In this document: positions 1 through 5,376 of the stretch, one piece after another | How positions within the stretch are numbered: the first letter of the stretch is position 1 | Layout: every line of letters begins with the position of its first letter | Source of the DNA: Anaerolineae bacterium | GTDB lineage: Bacteria; Chloroflexota; Anaerolineae; 4572-78; NAK82 | Direction of reading: 5' to 3' | Length of the DNA: 5,376 nucleotides | Assembly (NCBI GenBank): GCA_025062175.1 | Contig: JANXAX010000090.1 | Coordinates: 1 to 5,376 of the forward strand | Position numbers and translations under genes: made by a program | Notes under the pieces: generated by a model | Seen by the model: the letters and a program-made list of their open reading frames with translations, nothing else | What the model was told of the DNA's origin: nothing | Database searches by the model: none

Positions 1-609
1 GATGTAAGCGATCTCGTCAGCAGCGTTAACAATTTGACATTCCAACGTGCCACGATGGTGCGTTGCATCGGGAGTCGTCGCGGGGCAATCATATTCTGTC
101 GCGTGTTTCATAATACCCTCACGCACCTCCCAGGACAGATTGAGCCCGTCGAAGTCCGGGAAACGTTTTTCCAGCTTCTCGACAATGCGCAAGCTCTGCA
201 GATTGTGGTCGAATCCGCCGTGTTCCTCCATAAGGGCATTGAGGGTGGCCTCCCCGCTGTGGCCAAACGGACCGTGCCCCAAGTCGTGTGCCAGGCAGAT
301 AGCTTCTGTCAGGTCTTCGTTGGCACGCAATGCCCGTGCAATGGTGCGTCCGATTTGGGCGACCTCCAGTGTGTGCGTGAGCCGTGTGCGGTAGTAGTCT
401 CCCTCGCTGGTGATGAACACCTGGGTCTTGTATTCTAACCGCCGGAAGGCAGTGGTATGCAGGATGCGGTCACGGTCGCGTTGATAAACAGTGCGATAGG
501 CGTGCTCGTCTTCAGGGTACACGCGCCCGCGCGTGTAGCGACTTTTCATTGCATAAGGCGCCAAGTGTTCGATTTCATATCGTTCCATCTCTTCACGTGA
601 CAGGATCAT
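1..609 (-). CDS. dgt: dGTPase-like HD-domain triphosphohydrolase (5' part, runs off left edge)
   Basis: Seen: 203 codons from an ATG at 609, preceded by the ribosome binding site GGAGGGAG at 614-621, open to the window edge, so the C-terminal half or more is missing. The product contains the HD-superfamily metal-binding residues expected of dGTPases: His79 in RLTHTLEV, His108-Asp109 in LAHDLGHGPFGH, and Asp198 in AADEIAYI. RDRDRILHTTAFRRLEYKTQ (44-63) and FDGLNLSWEVREGIMKH (153-169) are also typical of the family. Known for the family: these enzymes hydrolyse dGTP, or dNTPs more broadly, to the nucleoside and triphosphate in the cytoplasm, limiting dNTP pools. The sequence looks like the dGTPase-like branch with a short N-terminus rather than the long E. 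coli Dgt. The exact nucleotide preference cannot be read from this fragment. It is divergent from the L,D-transpeptidase gene, and no convincing promoter of its own was found in the spacer. Family assignment is secure; substrate is inferred. Confidence 0.93.
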   Translation of the reverse strand, partial: MILSREEMERYEIEHLAPYAMKSRYTRGRVYPEDEHAYRTVYQRDRDRILHTTAFRRLEYKTQVFITSEGDYYRTRLTHTLEVAQIGRTIARALRANEDLTEAICLAHDLGHGPFGHSGEATLNALMEEHGGFDHNLQSLRIVEKLEKRFPDFDGLNLSWEVREGIMKHATEYDCPATTPDATHHRGTLECQIVNAADEIAYI

Positions 610-613
610 AGAA

Positions 614-621
614 CTCCCTCC
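614..621 (-). promoter_or_regulatory. Ribosome binding site of the dGTPase-like gene
   Basis: On the minus strand GGAGGGAG is followed by TTCT and then ATG at 609. The GGAGG core is 7 nt from the start codon, which fixes the start. Confidence 0.75.
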
Positions 622-643
622 AAACTCAGACTTTAAACCTGTT

Positions 644-673
644 TTGTCAAACGACGATCATCGCCTTTATGAT
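644..673 (+). promoter_or_regulatory. Candidate sigma-70-type promoter for the L,D-transpeptidase gene
   Basis: TTGTCA at 644-649 (5 of 6 to the -35 consensus) and TATGAT at 668-673 (5 of 6 to the -10) are separated by 18 bp. A start of transcription near 680 would leave about 50 nt of leader before the ATG at 733. The -35 lies in TTTGTCAAA, which reads TTTGACAAA on the other strand. It therefore also offers a perfect TTGACA toward the dGTPase-like gene, but no good -10 follows on that side. Prediction from consensus only. Confidence 0.5.
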
Positions 674-717
674 ATGTAATAGAAGTGGATTATGTAAGTT
701 CTATGGTATCGGATGGC

Positions 718-725
718 AGGAGGTG
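718..725 (+). promoter_or_regulatory. Ribosome binding site deciding the L,D-transpeptidase start
   Basis: AGGAGGTG at 718-725, with 9 nt between AGGAGG and ATG 733, is a near-perfect Shine-Dalgarno. It selects ATG 733 over an in-frame GTG at 685, which has no such site and would lie almost at the predicted transcript end. Confidence 0.85.
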
Positions 726-732
726 TTATTTA

Positions 733-1587
733 ATGAAGCTCCACATAAGCAGGGAGACACGGCTGGCGGTCGAGAGATGGGCGTGGCTAGTAGCAGTTGC
801 TCATCTCGCCATCCTGGTGTGGGCGTGTTCGCCAGTGGCAACCGCCCATGCTCAGGGCGGTGTTACCTATGTGGTGCAGCCCGGTGACACGTTAATAGGG
901 ATTGCAGCACGCTATGGGATTCCGGTGACCCAACTGGCCGCTGCCAACGGGCTGCGCTGGAATGCGTGGGTGTACGTCGGACAACGCCTTATCATCCCAG
1001 GTGCGACACAGGCTCCCGCTCTGCCTTCGGTGCCTGGCGGGAACATCTATGTAGTACAGCGGGGAGATACGCTTTCCTCGATTGCGCTGCGTCACGGCAC
1101 GACAGTGGCGGCTCTGATGACGGCAAATCGGCTGGCCAACCCGAACTTTATCTATGTCGGTCAGAGGCTGGTGATCCCCAGCGGCATCGCGACACCGGCA
1201 CCTGCACCTCCCACTGTCCCGATAGCAGACTATCATGACAAATGGATTGAGGTCGATCTGACACATCAAGTGCTGCGCGCTTATGCCGGGCAAACGTTGG
1301 TATTCCAGACACTTGTCTCCACGGGTCTGCCGGCGACGCCCACCGTCGTGGGCAGCTATCGCATATACGCGAAGTATGTCTCGGCGCCCATGTCAGGGCC
1401 GGGGTACTACTTGCCCAACGTGCCTTATATTATGTATTTCCACCGCGGCTATGCCCTCCACGGCACCTATTGGCATAGCAACTTCGGTCGACCGATGAGC
1501 CATGGCTGTGTGAACCTTTCCGTCGCCGATGCCGAGTGGTTGTTCAATTGGGCAGAGGTAGGAACACCCGTAGTGGTTCGCTACTGA
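733..1587 (+). CDS. Secreted L,D-transpeptidase with two LysM domains (YkuD family)
   Basis: A 284-residue envelope protein. Seen: residues 1-40 form a signal peptide with a basic start, a hydrophobic stretch at about 17-31 and a likely cleavage site after AHA (38-40). Cys32 is a possible but poor lipobox cysteine, because Trp stands at -2. Two LysM repeats follow at about 45-89 and 105-149, each opening with YVVQxGDTL and closing with YVGQRLxIP. A Pro/Ala-rich linker (about 153-163) leads to a YkuD catalytic domain at about 170-284. That domain has His243 (ALHGT) and the nucleophile Cys259 in SHGCVNL (256-262). Known for the family: LysM binds peptidoglycan glycan strands, and YkuD enzymes form 3-3 cross-links in peptidoglycan or attach proteins to it. 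The domain is complete with all key motif residues, so the enzyme is probably active. The start is set by the strong ribosome binding site at 718-725. The end overlaps the convergent glycosyltransferase gene by 7 bp. Confidence 0.93.
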   Translation: MKLHISRETRLAVERWAWLVAVAHLAILVWACSPVATAHAQGGVTYVVQPGDTLIGIAARYGIPVTQLAAANGLRWNAWVYVGQRLIIPGATQAPALPSVPGGNIYVVQRGDTLSSIALRHGTTVAALMTANRLANPNFIYVGQRLVIPSGIATPAPAPPTVPIADYHDKWIEVDLTHQVLRAYAGQTLVFQTLVSTGLPATPTVVGSYRIYAKYVSAPMSGPGYYLPNVPYIMYFHRGYALHGTYWHSNFGRPMSHGCVNLSVADAEWLFNWAEVGTPVVVRY

Positions 1588-2558
1588 CTGGAGAGCCCTT
1601 GAGCCAGCAGCTGTTGCTCGATCACCTCCACCGGAACACGCGCTAGGCACTGGACCGCGGGCCGTTTTTTAAGCCAGCGGGGTAATCCCAGCAGTCCCGC
1701 CAGCTGGCCGCGCAAACGGGCTCGTGCGGCTTCGCCGCGCCAGGCTGCGAGCGCCTGACGGGCGATGCGCCACTGGGCACGGAGCACTGCCCGCCAATGG
1801 CGTCGCCACAAAGCGGTGGGATAATTCTTCGCCAGAACCCAGATGGTATTCCGCCCGGTGAAATAGCTGGCGATCGTGCCGCCGCCGGTGGCGCTGAGCT
1901 TGTGATAAACCACCGCTCGAGGGACAAAGACGCATCGATAGCCCGCTAATTGGGCACGCCAGTTCAGATCGACATCCTCGCAGTACATAAAGAGATCTTC
2001 GTCGAAAAAACCGATGTCTGCCAACATCGTGCGACGGTAGAGGGCTGCCCCGCCACATGCACCCCACACGTATTCTTCCTGGTCAAACTGACCCTCATCC
2101 CGCTGCCACACACCCCGATTGACCGGGATGCCGTCGATGCCGCACGTATCTCCGGCCGAATGCAACACGTCCCGTCGATCAAACAACAAGATTTTGCTGG
2201 CGGCCATGCCAGCTTCGGGATGTGTTTGCAGGGCATGTACCAGTTCAGCGGCCCAGAGCGGCGTCACCTGGGTGTCGTTGTTGAGCGAAGCGATCAGCGC
2301 TCCACGGGCGAGCTGCAGACCTCGGTTCAGAGCGCCGGTGAGACCCCGATTCCGGTCCAATGCCAGCAAGCGCACTTCCGGATAGCATGTGCTTAGCAAC
2401 TCCCGCGACCGGTCCGTCGAGGCGTTGTCCACCACGATGATCTCGAGCCGCGGATAGGATTGCTCCCGCAATGCATCGAGGCAGGTCGGCAGGTGATGGG
2501 CACCGTTCCAATTCGGAATAATCACCGAGAGCAAGGGGAGATCCGCCTCGGAATGCAT
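1581..2558 (-). CDS. Family 2 glycosyltransferase (rhamnosyltransferase-like, GT-A fold)
   Basis: A 325-residue protein counted from ATG 2558. Seen: an N-terminal GT-A nucleotide-binding start SVIIPNWNG (11-19), DNASTD (44-49), a RNRGLTGALNRG segment (69-80), LNNDT (92-96) as the DxD-like metal/nucleotide site, GGAALYRR (169-176), IGFFDE (182-187), and FMYCEDVDLNWR (190-201) carrying the acidic ED pair of the acceptor/base region. After about 245 the tail is rich in Arg, Trp and Ala with no clear membrane span, and may bind the membrane surface. Known for the family: such enzymes transfer a sugar from a nucleotide-sugar to a lipid-linked or polysaccharide acceptor in the cytoplasm. The rhamnosyltransferase label is common for this subgroup, but the donor cannot be read here. 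An in-frame GTG at 2576 gives six more residues; neither start has a clear ribosome binding site, so translation may depend on the protease gene ending 51 nt upstream of ATG 2558 (33 nt upstream of the GTG). Confidence 0.9.
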   Translation of the reverse strand: MHSEADLPLLSVIIPNWNGAHHLPTCLDALREQSYPRLEIIVVDNASTDRSRELLSTCYPEVRLLALDRNRGLTGALNRGLQLARGALIASLNNDTQVTPLWAAELVHALQTHPEAGMAASKILLFDRRDVLHSAGDTCGIDGIPVNRGVWQRDEGQFDQEEYVWGACGGAALYRRTMLADIGFFDEDLFMYCEDVDLNWRAQLAGYRCVFVPRAVVYHKLSATGGGTIASYFTGRNTIWVLAKNYPTALWRRHWRAVLRAQWRIARQALAAWRGEAARARLRGQLAGLLGLPRWLKKRPAVQCLARVPVEVIEQQLLAQGLSSQ

Positions 2559-2609
2559 GGTACAAATGAGCGTCACAAGAGTTCAGAGGATCCAGCAGGG
2601 TTCATGTTC

Positions 2610-3842
2610 TCACCAGATGCTGCCCAGCACGCGCCGCAGCTGTCCCCACCAATTTTCTGAGGCGACCTCTTCCGGCTGAGCAGGCACTGGACGCATGGCG
2701 CGCTGATAAGCAGCCAACAGGTCACCACGCCCGCTGCCTTGTGCAGTGGGCATCTCATTGAGATCGATCGCGCCCCCTAACAGCGCGCGTTTGACATCTT
2801 CCGGTTTCAGATTCGGGTTCGCCTGCAGCAGCAATGCCACGGCGCCGGTGGCATGGGGAGTCGCCATGCTGGTGCCGGATAGTTCGGCGTAATGAGGCTG
2901 GATCGGCCGGCCCACTCGGGCGTTCGTGGCGCGCGCCGAGACAATCCCCGTGCCTGGAAAGACGATATCCGGCTTCAAACGGCCATCCAGGGTGGGCCCC
3001 CGGGAGGAGAATGAGGCTACGTGATCGGTGTCGTCGACGGCCCCAACGGTAATGACGCGACGCGCGACACCTGGAGCACCGATCGTGGAATTGGCAGGCC
3101 CATGGTTACCTGCCGCGACGCATATCACAATGCCCAGCTGGCGCACCACTTGGTCACACAGGGTGGAGAGAGCGTCGCTCCCATCACCTGGGGTATCCCC
3201 ACCCAACGACAGATTGATCACGTGCACGTTGTGAGCCACGGCCCACTCGATCCCGGCCATGACGTTGCTCATTAAACCATCGCCGTTGGAGTCCAAAACC
3301 TTGGCGATGTACAGGCTGGCTGCCGGCGCCACACCGCGAAAACGTCCATTCGAGGCAGCGCCGCTTCCCGCCGCGATCCCGGCCACGTGCGTGCCGTGTC
3401 CGTTATCATCGCTGCCGTCACCCCCCACAAAGCTGGTCATCGCCGCGATGCGGCCGGCGAAATCGGGGTGTTGGGGATCGATGCCGGTGTCCAGGATCGC
3501 AATGCGCATCCCTTCACCCCGCAGCCCCAAGTTCCACACTTGCGGGGCACGGATACGCGGCACGGACACATCCAGGCACGTGTGCACCGGGAGGTCAGGC
3601 CAGATATACTCTACTGTATCGTCTTGCATCAACACATCGAGGTGCGCAGCTGGGAGCTCCAAAACAGTGGCAGAGACCAGCCGATACTGACGGCGGATGG
3701 CGATCTCACCCGTTCTGAGGGCATGAGCCGCCGCGCGCATAAAGGTGGGAGATTCCTGGTGACGCACGATGATGCGGAGGGGTTGCGTTGCGGCCGCTGA
3801 GCGCATGCGCAGCTGCAAGTCGGGTGAGATTTTATAAGCCAT
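2610..3842 (-). CDS. AprX-like intracellular subtilisin (peptidase S8)
   Basis: A 410-residue serine protease. Seen: no signal peptide or membrane span. Residues about 17-85 look like an I9-type prodomain (LRIIVR, then RRQYRL, ending VEYIWPDLPV). The S8 domain follows at about 95-380 with Asp118 in ILDTGID, His149 in NGHGTHVAG, oxyanion Asn246 in CVAAGNHGP and Ser325 in SGTSMATP, so the full catalytic set is present. The ASFSSRGPT (276-284) and KPDIVFPG (290-297) stretches and the overall length resemble Bacillus AprX (about 440 residues), which also lacks a signal peptide. The last 25 residues are a Pro/Glu then Trp-rich tail with no known domain. Inferred role: cytoplasmic protein turnover. 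ATG 3842 is chosen because GGAGG (3848-3852) lies 5 nt away; the adjacent ATG 3845 is only 2 nt from it. It lies 22 nt after the propeptide-like gene and upstream of the glycosyltransferase gene on the same strand. Confidence 0.93.
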   Translation of the reverse strand: MAYKISPDLQLRMRSAAATQPLRIIVRHQESPTFMRAAAHALRTGEIAIRRQYRLVSATVLELPAAHLDVLMQDDTVEYIWPDLPVHTCLDVSVPRIRAPQVWNLGLRGEGMRIAILDTGIDPQHPDFAGRIAAMTSFVGGDGSDDNGHGTHVAGIAAGSGAASNGRFRGVAPAASLYIAKVLDSNGDGLMSNVMAGIEWAVAHNVHVINLSLGGDTPGDGSDALSTLCDQVVRQLGIVICVAAGNHGPANSTIGAPGVARRVITVGAVDDTDHVASFSSRGPTLDGRLKPDIVFPGTGIVSARATNARVGRPIQPHYAELSGTSMATPHATGAVALLLQANPNLKPEDVKRALLGGAIDLNEMPTAQGSGRGDLLAAYQRAMRPVPAQPEEVASENWWGQLRRVLGSIW

Positions 3843-3845
3843 CAT

Positions 3846-3854
3846 CCCCTCCCC
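3846..3854 (-). promoter_or_regulatory. Ribosome binding site of the subtilisin gene, with twin ATG
   Basis: The minus strand reads GGGGAGGGG directly followed by ATGATG. Spacing from the GGAGG core favours the second ATG (3842, 5 nt) over the first (3845, 2 nt). Confidence 0.65.
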
Positions 3855-3864
3855 AGCATCAGCC

Positions 3865-4119
3865 TCACATCGCCGTGACAGGTTGGTCTTCTTCGACACG
3901 GAGCACCCATGCCTCGTCCAGCAAAGACAAGGCGGCACGGGCACGTCCCCGCACGGCCACCCCCGGCAGAAGGCGGAACTGATGTCCTACGACAAAACCC
4001 ATTTCAGCGAGACGGGGCAAGTAGCGTGCCGGATCCCCGTCAGTGCGCACAATCAGTGCCACCATGCTATCAGGAGATGCCCCCAGCTTGCGATGTAATG
4101 CTGGCGTCATTTTCTCCAT
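3865..4119 (-). CDS. Small stand-alone subtilisin propeptide-like protein (inhibitor I9 type)
   Basis: An 84-residue protein with no signal peptide and no cysteine. Seen: the order of predicted elements is strand (MVALIVRT, 19-26), helix (DPARYLPRLAEMG, 29-41), strands (FVVGHQFRLLPGVAVRG, 42-58), helix (RARAALSLLDEA, 59-70) and strand (VLRVEEDQPV, 72-81). This is the beta-alpha-beta-beta-alpha-beta order of subtilisin prodomains. The VEED near the end recalls the tail that known propeptides lay across the active site of the mature protease. It also aligns by eye with the N-terminal domain of the protease encoded 22 nt downstream: TP-x-L against SP-x-L, ALIVR against RIIVR, GHQFRL against RRQYRL, EDQPV against PDLPV. 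Inferred role: inhibitor or folding helper acting in trans on that protease. ATG 4119 is fixed by a perfect ribosome binding site 8 nt upstream. The ORF is certainly gene-like; the I9 assignment is good but not proven, and the function is inference. Confidence 0.75.
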   Translation of the reverse strand: MEKMTPALHRKLGASPDSMVALIVRTDGDPARYLPRLAEMGFVVGHQFRLLPGVAVRGRARAALSLLDEAWVLRVEEDQPVTAM

Positions 4120-4127
4120 TATTCGCA

Positions 4128-4133
4128 CCTCCT
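4128..4133 (-). promoter_or_regulatory. Strong ribosome binding site of the propeptide-like gene
   Basis: The minus strand reads AAAGGAGGTG, an almost complete anti-16S match, with 8 nt between AGGAGG and ATG 4119. It rules out the in-frame GTG at 4128, which lies next to the AGGAGG core and inside the wider Shine-Dalgarno stretch. It is among the strongest initiation signals in the window. Confidence 0.8.
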
Positions 4134-4166
4134 TTAAGTGCTGTGCTGGACATTTCTCTGAATTTA

Positions 4167-4196
4167 ATCATACTATGGTGACTTTAGCTATGTCAA
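4167..4196 (-). promoter_or_regulatory. Sigma-70-type promoter of the propeptide-protease-glycosyltransferase operon
   Basis: On the minus strand a perfect TTGACA (4196-4191) is followed after 18 bp by TATGAT (4172-4167, 5 of 6). Transcription would start near 4160, giving a leader of about 40 nt to ATG 4119. It has the same 18-bp spacing and the same -10 hexamer as the promoter proposed at 644-673. Prediction from consensus. Confidence 0.6.
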
Positions 4197-4314
4197 TCAA
4201 ACGTCCTCAGGATAGGGTTTTCCACGACGGCGTCCGTGGGAGAAGCATCGCCCTTGGGCAAAATTTGCACCATCCTCTGGGAACGACCTATTGGCGCACA
4301 CACCTTTCCGACGA

Positions 4315-4343
4315 TTGGCTTTTCCTCTATAGTATGGTAAGAT
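4315..4343 (+). promoter_or_regulatory. Candidate promoter for pspA
   Basis: TTGGCT at 4315-4320 and TAAGAT at 4338-4343 are 17 bp apart, each 4 of 6 to consensus. TATAGT at 4328-4333 is a better -10 on its own but lacks a -35 at the right distance. Weak consensus-only prediction. Confidence 0.35.
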
Positions 4344-4396
4344 GAGATAGACCTTTTATCCATCACAAAAGTCGCAAGGCAAGGGAGGAGAAAGCG

Positions 4397-5077
4397 ATGG
4401 CTTCACTGCTCAGCAAAGTGCAAACCCTCATCTCCGCCAGTTTGCATGCCCTGGTGGACAGCGCCCTCAAGGCCAATTCGGTGGCGGTCTTTGACGAATA
4501 CATCCGTCAGGCACAAAACAACCTGGACGAGCTGGAAGATGCCCTGGTGACGGTGCGCGGTCAGCTGAAGACGTTGCAGCGCAAATACGAGTTGCTCCAG
4601 GCCGAGGCGGAACAGCTGGACGCTGACATTGATCGCCTGCTCAAGCTGGGAAAGGAAGACCTGGCCGTAGCTGCCCAGGCGCAATATAACTCCAAGACAG
4701 AGTTGGCGCAGGAATACAAGGAACAGCTAGAGAAACAGCAGGCGGAAGCGGACAAGCTGGCCAGCGCGCGCCTCAAGCTGGAAACAAAGCTCAATATGGT
4801 CAAACAGGAACGTGAGCAGGTAGTGGCTCTTCTAGAGCTGGCGCGCAGCAAGGAGATCGCTGCCAAGACCATCCGTTCGTTGGACGACCTGCAAGGCCTG
4901 GGCGACGCCGACATCGCGCGCGTGACCGAACAGATTCGCGCACGACTGGACCGCGCCGACGCCGAAATGGAAATCAAGGCAGAACGTCTGGAAGTTCAGA
5001 TGGACGAGGTGCTCGGCAGGGAGCGCTTGGAACAGCAGCTGGCAGAGCGCAAACGTCGCTTGGGCCTGGCACAGTGA
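4397..5077 (+). CDS. pspA: PspA/IM30 family membrane-stress protein
   Basis: A 226-residue, almost wholly helical protein. Seen: an amphipathic N-terminal helix (about 1-23, MASLLSKVQTLISASLHALV) followed by a heptad-rich coiled coil from about 30 to 160 with many Glu, Gln, Lys and Leu. GKEDLA stands at 85-90, the position where family members have a conserved GREDLA-like helical break. SLDDL and a charged helix (about 160-225) follow. There is no signal peptide. Known for the family: PspA/IM30/Vipp1 proteins are ESCRT-III relatives that coat the inner face of the membrane and oppose loss of membrane integrity. The usual E-D-P after the first helix is replaced here by ALKANSVAVFDEY (23-35), a variant I associate with Chloroflexota homologues. 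AGGAG at 4386-4390, 6 nt before the ATG, supports the start. No pspB, pspC or pspF is visible nearby; the gene downstream follows after 51 nt. Confidence 0.88.
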   Translation: MASLLSKVQTLISASLHALVDSALKANSVAVFDEYIRQAQNNLDELEDALVTVRGQLKTLQRKYELLQAEAEQLDADIDRLLKLGKEDLAVAAQAQYNSKTELAQEYKEQLEKQQAEADKLASARLKLETKLNMVKQEREQVVALLELARSKEIAAKTIRSLDDLQGLGDADIARVTEQIRARLDRADAEMEIKAERLEVQMDEVLGRERLEQQLAERKRRLGLAQ

Positions 5078-5098
5078 GCTAACTCTTAGAGGGGTTTG

Positions 5099-5120
5099 GG
5101 GAGCATCCCATAAGGCTCCC
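5099..5120 (+). other. Small inverted repeat between pspA and the next gene
   Basis: GGGAGC (5099-5104) and GCTCCC (5115-5120) could pair around a 10-nt loop, ending 8 nt before ATG 5129. There is no T-run, so it is not a typical terminator. It might lie close enough to the start to affect translation, but a 6-bp stem could be chance. Confidence 0.3.
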
Positions 5121-5128
5121 GCAAGACT

Positions 5129-5376
5129 ATGAGCCGAACGCGCACCATCTTCCTGGTCATTGTTGGTCTCGCTCTGATCGCCACTTTCGTCGGGGTGACG
5201 TATGTGCTGCTCTGGCGGACGACGCCCTCCAGTGGCGTCCGAGTGCCGGCTCGGCAAAGCTCCGAACCCATCCAGGTGCTCATCGCCTCAGCACTGTCCG
5301 TGGAACCCTGGGTCAGTGAAGCCGCCCGAAAATTCAACGCGGAAGAGCGTCGGCTAGAAGGGCGGGTCATCCGCGT
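5129..5376 (+). CDS. Membrane-anchored protein resembling solute-binding/VWA proteins (5' part, runs off right edge)
   Basis: Only 82 complete codons are present. Seen: a short basic start (MSRTRT), one long hydrophobic segment at about 7-29, which could be an anchor or an uncleaved signal, a short linker, and then PIQVLIASALSVEPWVSEAARKFN (47-70). The latter matches the opening strand and helix of an extracellular binding-protein fold. No lipobox cysteine is present. From memory, proteins opening this way in Chloroflexota often continue as a periplasmic-type substrate-binding domain fused to a von Willebrand A domain; the VWA part lies outside this window, so that is inference. ATG 5129 is the only start in this frame after the stop at 5111-5113. 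It has no good ribosome binding site, so coupling to pspA by read-through is possible. Confidence 0.6.
   Translation, partial: MSRTRTIFLVIVGLALIATFVGVTYVLLWRTTPSSGVRVPARQSSEPIQVLIASALSVEPWVSEAARKFNAEERRLEGRVIR

Larger units (their letters stand above)
4120..4396. other. Divergent intergenic region between the protease operon and pspA
   Basis: This 277-bp stretch holds no convincing gene. It contains the minus-strand ribosome binding site and promoter at its left end, and a weaker plus-strand promoter and ribosome binding site at its right end. Between them are two small inverted repeats: CCACG/CGTGG arms at 4222-4226 and 4235-4239, enclosing GACGGCGTC, and GCAAA-A-TTTGC at 4258-4268. Either could be an operator, but nothing ties them to a known regulator. 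Confidence 0.6.

Noticed and set aside
34..438. 134-codon plus-strand open frame at the left edge
   Set aside because: It is antisense to the dGTPase-like gene, which carries all the HD metal-ligand motifs.
1950..2396. 148-codon plus-strand open frame inside the glycosyltransferase gene
   Set aside because: It is antisense to a protein with clear GT2 motifs and has no domain-like pattern of its own.
3842..3865. Propeptide-like gene and protease as one frameshifted gene
   Set aside because: Each has its own stop or start and a good ribosome binding site, and the protease already contains a complete prodomain-like region, so two separate genes fit better.
3846..3944. Longer N-terminus of the subtilisin starting at 3944
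   Set aside because: The extra 33 residues overlap the end of the propeptide-like gene, are Cys/Arg-rich with no family resemblance, and lack a ribosome binding site. The GGGGAGGGG site supports the starts at 3842/3845.
4254..4269. Possible sigma-54 promoter upstream of pspA (TTGGGC...TTTGC), as in enterobacterial psp
   Set aside because: The spacing between the GG and GC elements is one base short of the required 10, the -24 element is poor, and no PspF-like activator is nearby.
4043..4345. Plus-strand open frame entering the pspA upstream region
   Set aside because: It begins antisense to the propeptide-like gene, has no ribosome binding site, and runs across the predicted promoters.
4561..4977. 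Long serine-rich open frame on the minus strand opposite pspA (138 codons)
   Set aside because: It is antisense to a clear PspA coding sequence, its composition is that expected from reversing Gln/Glu/Leu codons, and it has no ribosome binding site or recognisable motif.

Overview
The window reads as ordinary chromosomal DNA of moderately high GC (about 58% by eye) from a free-living bacterium. No mobile elements, tRNA, rRNA or CRISPR repeats are visible. The gene set most resembles a member of the Chloroflexota (Anaerolineae-like): a PspA variant with a KANSVAVFDEYIRQ segment, directly followed by a membrane-anchored binding-protein-like gene, plus a LysM L,D-transpeptidase and an AprX-type subtilase. 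This placement is inference from recalled family resemblance, not from a search.

Layout. The left edge carries the first 203 codons of a dGTPase-like HD phosphohydrolase on the minus strand (1-609), running off the window. A 123-bp divergent spacer separates it from a secreted L,D-transpeptidase with two LysM domains on the plus strand (733-1587). The tail of that gene overlaps by 7 bp the tail of a convergent family 2 glycosyltransferase (minus, 1581-2558). Upstream of the glycosyltransferase on the same strand lie an AprX-like intracellular subtilisin (2610-3842) and then a small 84-residue protein (3865-4119). The small protein looks like a free-standing subtilisin propeptide (inhibitor I9 type). 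These three minus-strand genes are closely spaced and probably form one transcript from a good sigma-70-type promoter at 4167-4196. A 277-bp divergent spacer follows, then a plus-strand PspA/IM30 protein (4397-5077) and the start of a membrane-anchored protein resembling the solute-binding/VWA proteins (5129 to the right edge).

How the genes may work together. The right half looks like cell-envelope and protein-quality functions: a protease with a possible in-trans prodomain or inhibitor, and a PspA membrane-stress protein transcribed divergently from it. The transpeptidase and glycosyltransferase also act on the envelope. The most interesting point is the free-standing propeptide-like gene. 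It aligns by eye over its whole length with the protease's own N-terminal domain, which suggests a duplicated prodomain kept as a separate regulator or folding helper.
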